A stretch of DNA of 64,000 nt from Acanthaster planci (Eukaryota; Echinodermata; Asteroidea; Valvatida; Acanthasteridae), in NCBI RefSeq assembly GCF_001949145.1, contig NW_019091585.1:74252-138251 (forward strand), given 5' to 3'. The notes below the pieces were generated by a model that was not told the origin of the DNA, ran no database searches, and saw only the letters and a program-made list of their open reading frames with translations. Both the position numbers and the translations under genes were made by a program. Position 1 is the first letter of the stretch. Every line of letters begins with the position of its first letter. Positions 50,201 to 59,200 of this stretch are shown in pieces.

Positions 50201-53200
50201 ATCATTTATAAAACCTTGCCTCAAGAGGGAAGTGTAGACTTTTGATTCACACAACAGGACGGTAATTTGGTTTTCAGTGCTACTAAATTTGTCCTCATAC
50301 GTGTAGTTTTGCTGTGCAAGGGGATGGACAAAACCTCCTCAATGCCTTTTAAACCTGTAGGTCAAACTTTGCTGAGGCAACGGTCTGACAGATTGGGTCT
50401 GACAGATTGCACCGTAGGTGAATGCCACAACTGCCAACGTGGCTGTGAAACAATACAAGTACTCTCCTGGGAGGGCAAAGTGGCCAGTGCAATGGGTCAT
50501 TTATGGCAATGGCCACCCGCAGTTAAGTTCAAGGCCTGCAGGTGTACAGTTGCTCCTTATCTTTATACTTGGAGACATTTATTTGGACAAGCTAGAAATT
50601 AGGCATGTGTCAGTGAATTTATACCAATGCCAGCCTTTGTTCACAGGGTAATTTCTTAATGACTGAAGGAATTGCTTAACTACTGCCGGTTACAAGACAA
50701 CATTTTAGGGCAGCCTATATACCATTCGTATATGGCACTGTGAATAATTCGCAGAGGCAACCAATGATTAAATCTTCCTCGGCACTATTTTTCCTGAAGG
50801 TGAAGTTTTCTGAAAAGACCTACCCCTGGTGACGATCCTGGGGTGGGTGAATCTACCTTCCGCTTCTTTCGTGGCCCGATGGCAGCCAGGGCCGTCATGT
50901 TGGCCTCCTGTTGACGGATCTGTTCTAGCTCCATCTGCTGCATCTCCTTGGCTTTCTGCTTCAGCCGGGCCTGCTCTGGGTCCTCTTGCTTTGAGCGACT
51001 CTGAAAAAAAGAAACAAAAGTTGCACAAACATGTATTCTTGTGTTTTCAAATAATAAACAATTAAAAAAAGAACTGATAAGGAATATCGTAAAGATTCTG
51101 CTAGGATCAAAATTTCAGACCCTGTTATTATCTTTTGATAAATTATTTGTGGGAAGTAGCACATCGGATGCCACAAGAAAGGTTGGCTCATACTTGGCGT
51201 GAAAGTGAACACAAATGCAAACTTTGCTTCAGGGAGCATACCTGTTAAAATTAACCAAAGTTGAAAGTGTTCGACCATGTGAATTTTCAGCATAACTGTT
51301 CACCAATCGTATCACAAAATTTGCATTAAAGTTATTAGTTTTCTTCTGGCAAATATGACAAGCCTGAAGCAAGCTGTGGTATTCCAAATGAACATACACA
51401 CCCCCAAGGGAAGATCATTTATCCATCACTCAAGATTTGACATCAACTTTCACAAAAATGATCTCCCTGAATGGTGCAAATCACATCTTGCTCTGCAGTT
51501 ACAAATTTCCTTATTGTTTAGACTGAGCCACATTTTACACTAAATGCTTTTGTGTATGGATTGACTTTTGAAAAAATGCACTTTACAAATTGGTCAAAGG
51601 CTGTCTCCAGGGACTTGAGTGTATTAATCTCTTGGTCTTGTCTCCTTCACTTTTCTTATATCTGTGTGGCTTTATTGTGATCAGCATAACTATTCAATGA
51701 ACTACTAACCTTAGTCTAGTGCCAGTCTAGGGCTTTCTGTGATGGTACTAAAATGGCCATTTAGTACGGTTTTACATTACTCCTCCTAACTGATGTCTAT
51801 CCCTCTATTTCAAGTCTCATTTGACAAAGTTAGATGTGCCTTTCACTATTAAAAACTTTTGGTCCCCAATGACAAAATCCAAAAAATAAAAAGAAATGAA
51901 CCCTTATACAATTTTAACAGCAAATGTGTTTTCCATAATCTAGCACCAGTTCCATAGACATTTTTGAATTCATAGTTGTATAATGAAACAGAATTTCCCT
52001 CAAATTTAACCACCATCCTTATATTATATGAAAAATGCAATCGTTAAGAGCATGTGCTGACAATAAAAGTAATTTGAGATGTTGACAACTTAAGAGCTTA
52101 ACTCTGAGGGAAGCCCACACTTCTTACTAGAGGCTGACAGCGTCATCTATGTCTGGGGCNNNNNNNNNNNNNNNNNNNNNNNNNNNNNNNNNNNNNNNNN
52201 NNNNNNNNNNNNNNNNNNNNNNNNNNNNNNNNNNNNNNNNNNNNNNNNNNNNNNNNNNNNNNNNNNNNNNNNNNNNNNNNNNNNNNNNNNNNNNNNNNNN
52301 NNNNNNNNNNNNNNNNNNNNNNNNNNNNNNNNNNNNNNNNNNNNNNNNNNNNNNNNNNNNNNNNNNNNNNNNNNNNNNNNNNNNNNNNNNNNNNNNNNNN
52401 NNNNNNNNNNNNNNNNNNNNNNNNNNNNNNNNNNNNNNNNNNNNNNNNNNNNNNNNNNNNNNNNNNNNNNNNNNNNNNNNNNNNNNNNNNNNNNNNNNNN
52501 NNNNNNNNNNNNNNNNNNNNNNNNNNNNNNNNNNNNNNNNNNNNNNNNNNNNNNNNNNNNNNNNNNNNNNNNNNNNNNNNNNNNNNNNNNNNNNNNNNNN
52601 NNNNNNNNNNNNNNNNNNNNNNNNNNNNNNNNNNNNNNNNNNNNNNNNNNNNNNNNNNNNNNNNNNNNNNNNNNNNNNNNNNNNNNNNNNNNNNNNNNNN
52701 NNNNNNNNNNNNNNNNNNNNNNNNNNNNNNNNNNNNNNNNNNNNNNNNNNNNNNNNNNNNNNNNNNNNNNNNNNNNNNNNNNNNNNNNNNNNNNNNNNNN
52801 NNNNNNNNNNNNNNNNNNNNNNNNNNNNNNNNNNNNNNNNNNNNNNNNNNNNNNNNNNNNNNNNNNNNNNNNNNNNNNNNNNNNNNNNNNNNNNNNNNNN
52901 NNNNNNNNNNNNNNNNNNNNNNNNNNNNNNNNNNNNNNNNNNGAAGTAGGGGCTGGGGAGGAGAAGTAATACCTTAGCAGCTCGTAACAGAAGCTCTCGT
53001 TCCTGTTCGTCTCTTCGCTTTCTTTCCAGTGAATCCAGCTGCTCAAAGAACTTTAATTGTGTCCGTACATCACTAGTTACTTCATATCTGGAGTCGTTCT
53101 GCAGACAGAAACCACAAAACAATAGTCAGAACTACCTTGGATAACCACTCAGACTGTACAGTGCACCACAGATCACAACAGATCTTACATCATTGAAAAA

Positions 53201-56200
53201 TATCGTGGTTCATGCACGTTTGGCTGGTGCGTGTTGAGCATACGCAACCATTTACTACTGTAAGTTTCTGATTTTGCCAATTATTCAAATGAAACGATAC
53301 AAATTCGGCATGATTTTTTCCACTGGGTAGGAAACATACATGTACCAGACTTATTTTAGGATGAAGTTCCTCATAGGGAAAATTCATTGTGTTGGCCACA
53401 TGTCTCATACCTAGTGCTGGTATGCAATGCTTACCCGGTAGATTTCCATTCGGTGCTTGGCTATGACTCCAAGTTTCTCCACGAGCCCCTTGAGTCTTTC
53501 TTGAGCTGCATGTGAGACCAGCTCCATCATATCGGGTGAGGCCTCCTGGATGCCATGCTTGACACCTGTCGATATTTAAAACATGGCCATTGTTAAATGG
53601 CTTGCTCTATTAAACCTAACTACCTCAAGACCCTCAAACTCCAGCTGTAGGTTTTGTCAGGTTTTGACTGATTCAGTGCCATGCATGATAAATTTATTCA
53701 ACTTAGATTGAAAATTAGTTAGATTGAGAAACAAAGGCCTAGGGTGATGGTGTAGAATTTTGTTTGTGTGGGGACGCACAACGGTTGATTCATGGAATAA
53801 CTGGCTAGTTGTACCATAAACTGAACTGTGCCTGATTTTGCCAGGGTTGGTCATCAGTATATTGCTGGTATACCAATCCATACCAAATGACTCAAGACTT
53901 CAACATTGTTGAGCTGTTAAGGGGGTTAAGGGCTTAAAGGAACAGCTTGAGGGCCTAGCGACATTACTCAATAGGGATAATTGTGGGCATCTCTTCTGGC
54001 AATCTGTAGCCTGCAACCCTCCTCCCTAGACAGTGAAATGCACTGATGAATTCAAGTCACCAATTTTAGTCTACAGGGATACCTGGGTTGGACTGGAAGG
54101 TTGGAAATACTCACAGATTTTGTTAACTTTGGACTGGAGTGGTGCAGAGAAAAGGAACTTCTCCTCCTTGATGGAGCGGAGTTGGGTACCGATAAAGTCG
54201 GCATTGGTTGCGAGGATGCGGGCGCTCTCCTCTGACAGATTGACACCGGCCATGGAAGTGACATCATTGATGTCATCATCATCCCTTCAGAGAAAGAGAA
54301 TAAAGCTGATCAGAGGTACAGACAAAATCTCGGAATGTGATTCACATTGAGGTTGCAGGATGCACATCCTAGCCATCTTATTTCATAAAGCGACTTAAAA
54401 AGGAAGTCTTGCATATGAACGGACACAAAGCGAGAAGAAGAGCCTACTTCTTTCCAATGTTTTGCCAAAACAGAAATGTACAAAAGAACAAAGATGTTCA
54501 GAAGGAAAACTGGAAACTTTTGCTTTATCCTGTCATCTGTATTAATCTGATCAGCACTCACAAATGATTCTGAAAGCCAGTTAGTTGGTTCTAGTTCCTA
54601 CAATGAGAAAACTGTCCTCCTTATGTGGTGAATAATACATGTGCCATCCAAAAGAAAACTGGTGATTTTCAAGGTGAAAATGTAGAGGGGTTATACGAAT
54701 TTCCACTGTCCAAGATTCAAAAAGATTGTGGTGACTTGCGACACATGCTGATGGGTCACAAACAATAATAGCTTCACAAACACTCTTTATATTCTTTGAT
54801 TCGTGGAACATACCCGGCGAAATAGGCTGATGCTGAAAAGTGCTTGACTTTGTACACTTCCAGAATAACCGTTCACCAGTCTCATCACAAAATTTGAATT
54901 AGTTTCATGTTATCGCCTTTCACAAGGCAAATGACCCAGCCTGAAGGCAGTTTTGGTATTCCTATGTGCCAGCCACCATGCACCAGCAACTCACATCCCA
55001 TATTGCAGATTACTGCAGTACTCAAGCGCCTTTCACAAGGCAAATGACCCAGCCTGAAGGCAGTTTTGGTATTCCCATGTGCCAGCCACCATACACCAGC
55101 AACTCATATCCCATATTGCAGATTACTGCAGTACTCAAGCAGAAACAGAAACATGCGCACACATCATTCATCAACAAACCTTAATACCCGGCCACTTACT
55201 TAAATCCAGATGACGAATGGTCCTTGACCTTGTCCTTTTTACTGGTACTGGAGGAGGAGCTACTGCTCTTGCTAGAGGAGGACTTGCTAGAGTGACTCTT
55301 GGACTGGCTGGACCGGGAGGAGCTGGAGTGGCTAGGGGTGGGGGACTTGCTGGACGAACTTGTTAACGTCTAGTAAGCGTGATAATAAAGAAAGGAGCTG
55401 ACCAGCGGTTCGGTTCTGACCATCATGGTCACTACTCTTTGCAAGTACGGTGCGTTCGGCATGTTTTAGTGTGATATGTTACATGTATAGCAACATCTGG
55501 CGACGAGACTGGACCACTTGCATGGCTATTGAATTCATCATCGATGTGATGAAAAGTCGGTTACACTCTTTCTATTCAGTAAGTTGAAAACCACACTGTC
55601 AAAGTAAAATGAGAATGCTGGTGCATCCTTCATATATGAACTTTTTACAACTGAAATGGGACTAACACAAATATATAAATGCTTATTTACAAAAAAACCA
55701 GCAGACATGTTATTTTGAGATTGAAGGTATTGCCAATGAATGGATTAATAATGAGACTAGTAAACCATTCATGATGAAATATCTATGGTAAGCTAAGATG
55801 GCAGTTCTCATTTTGTGTGAGTACCAATGCAAATAGCAATCTGTAATGAGAAATGTAGAGCTTCTGCTACAAATGTACATCATTTGATATACATTTAAGC
55901 TTGTGTAAATAGCATGTACTTTGCAAAAGTATCCTGAAAATGGCATTTCATTTTGCCTGTGCAATCATGCTTATTACAAGCTGGCCTTAAATTTGTCAGA
56001 ATGGCACTCTTGGTTCAAACGACGACAAGACAACCTGCCACCTAGCGACTGACCATCTCGCATCCAACACACACCTGTGGCTTAGACTTCTGGGCAAAAC
56101 TCTGAAGCTGTGTGACCTTCATATTCTGCTGTTTGCTCTTGGCCGCTGCCTGCTGCTGCTGCAGGTGAAGTTGCTGCAACTGCTGCGGCGTCAGGTTGAG

Positions 56201-59200
56201 CGTGGGGGCTTTGCCCGGTCCCGTGGCCAGGGTGGAGACGAGGGTTGGCTGGGAAGCCGCAATGCTAGACAAAGTCCCTGTGGTGGCTGGACTGGACGAA
56301 TCCATGGTCTGCGCTGCTGTGATGGTGGGTGCGCTCAGCCCTTGGATCTGTAAGGACCCGCCTTTTTGAAGTGTCTGGCGAAGCAGGGGCAAACTTTTCT
56401 GAAAGAGGGAGTGAGATGGAACAAAAGCTGTAAGTATGCTCCCACAAATGAAAAAGTTCAAATGACCAAACAGCTTTGTGCGTATGAGTAATGACAGTCT
56501 CCACATGCTTTTTTTCTGAATAAATTTTCAAAAGGTTGTCCAAGACCAGTTTAAAACAAATTGAACTGTTTGGCCTGTTAGTCCCTAAACCTTGGTTTTT
56601 TACAATCTCTTTTTTCTACTGCATCCAACAGAATCCAATGACAGCAAAACAACTCTTACAATGTTGTGTGACCTGTTGAATCCAAAGGATCCCAACACTG
56701 CGGCAGTGTGAAGACTGCAGGATCCAACAACAGGCCTAACTTTTTTTCCTGAATAGCCCACCGGGCTAGTAAACTGGGTATTTTACTAGCCCGTTTGGAG
56801 TTCTACTAGCTCGTATGCAAAAAAAAAGAAAACCCAATATTGTTGTTAGCTTTAATACCAATGAAGAAAGTAAACTGCTGATGTGAAAAATGAGAGGCAC
56901 GATTTGCTGTATGCCACATGCACTTGTAGTGAAAGGTTTTGCAATCATGCATTTATTATCACCAAGAGCAATACATGTGCATTGATCTAAATTTTAACAC
57001 TACAGGTAGGTTCTATACTGATTTTTCCACTAGCCCACCGGGCAACCAAGGAACCAAGTCTAGATAGCCTGGAGCACTTTTCGCTAGAATTTGTATGCCG
57101 GACTAGTACTTTTTCGAGGCCTGCAACAATACAATGTGTAAAGGAAAACAAGTTGGCTGCCTGCTGAATTGGACAGGACCCATGCAATGTGTTGTGCAAA
57201 GCCTGCAAAATCCCATAGACTCTTACATCCAGTACTGGATTCCACTGAACAGTATTATTCAAAGATTTGGCCTTTGTTCAGCAAGCTCCAGCAGCAACAT
57301 TCTGATGGAGCACACTAAGTCTTATCATTAACATACTGTCATCTGATTGGTCATTTGCAGAAGACGTCACTTGTCAACTGCAGCTTGTCAAGGCACATCT
57401 TTCGTCTTTCTCCTTCTCTGAGATTGCTAAAAATGTGTAGTTTAAGCTCATATGTAAAAAATCTAAACATGTTTATCTTGCTGGTCGGTTGTTCAATCAC
57501 AATTTTCCTCTTACAATTTGCTCTCATTTTATTACTTCATTGTTTTGACATTGTTTGTAATTGTTGCCGTCATTTTAATGTGTGTGATTTTAAAGAAGTC
57601 AGCACATTATTTCTAATCTAAACAGGTTTTTAGAAATAGGTATTTTTAGCTGTTTTTCTCAGTTTTTCAGTCTTGCAATGTTTACTTGTTCCATGGGGCT
57701 ATTCAAACAAAATGCAGAATATCATAATGTTTCTTAACAGAACAAAAACTTCTGCATTGAAGAGTGTAATTTATTACAAAATCCTGTCTGCCCCTAACAA
57801 ACAAATAGGAACTGTCAGATAGGGCCCAGCCCAGTTCAAACATACTGTTCGATCTTACTATCACTCTTCACTCCTGTATTCAATCTTCAGCACACTGCTG
57901 AATGGCGTACATTGCAATAACACAGACATAATTTTGCAGCACACACTATTTACTATGTAACGTGTCATGTACTGAAAGTAGAGTGCTTGGCATCAACATG
58001 TGCTGTGCATACCCAGTGGACACAATTTGGATTCAGTTACTGAACTTTTCAGATAGGCGTACATACCTTCAGGAAGGGAATAAGGTAGGGTTGAGGGGAG
58101 GACTTCAATTCCTTCTGAAGTTTCAAGGTGAACTCTTCAGGTTCCGTTTTACCGTCCTATAGAAAACAACAAATTATTGGCGTTACAATGGGTGTTACCA
58201 TCATTGAGACATAAATGCTAGGCCTCCAAGACTCTTGAAACTCACTAAAGAGAGACAATGGAAGACTGAGGGATCAAGGCATGTTTAGTGGCTTGCGGCA
58301 GTTAAGCCAACTGGTGTGAACTGACTTTTTTAACTTCCTTGATATTTGTGTTAAGGGCCTTTCCAGAATTTCCAACATTTTCAAGTGATTTTTACAGGAC
58401 CTGAAATCATCAACCCTAAAAAAGCCAGGAGGTTGTTTGTTAAAATCTTGCTGTCATTTTGACGTCAATTTGGTGAAAATTGGATAGGCCAAAAATGTAT
58501 GAACTTTTTTCATTGACGTGTTTGATGTAAATGTATGTGGGCTTACACTTATAGGCCCTTTAACTTCTCATGATTGTAACAACAAACCTGTCGGCTAGAT
58601 TGATTCCAAACGTCACACTTGTAATGATAATGAGTTCCTTTACATTCATGCTAAATTTTAAAAAATGTGGGTATGGGACAGCTGAATCCTTGGGGGTGGA
58701 TGGGATTTTCCCCCTCCCCGAACTGTGAGTGGGTCCAAAAGTGGTGGGGTATGCAAACCTGCTACAGTTACATGTATGTTATTCTTGTCAACACAAAAAC
58801 ATCACACTCACAATCAAATTCTGTACAAGTTCTTTGACATTCTTGACGGTTTCTGCCGGCTGGTTACCATTGGATGCCAACTTTATCAATGTTGTCAGAA
58901 AGTTCCGGCACTTCTTAACATTTTCCATGGCAGACTGAGACATTGGTATGGGCTGGGGCTGGGCACCAACTACAACTGGCTGTCCCACACCGGGCGTCCC
59001 ACCAACACAAACGGCACGCTGCACCCCGGATACCGTCACGGCCACAGTCCCACCCGCTGACACACCCACCATCTTGGGGGTGGCCGCTTGCACCCCTTGG
59101 CCACTTATGCTGACAGGCGATCTGGGGCCATCAGCTTTGGACACAAACGTCACGGGCGATCCTCCCACCATGACCTGGGCGCCTCCCTTCAGCTGACCCA

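Noticed and set aside
52127-53122. Long open frames across the N gap on both strands
   Set aside because: They are open only because N codons are not stops. The one real part is TAF4 exon 8.
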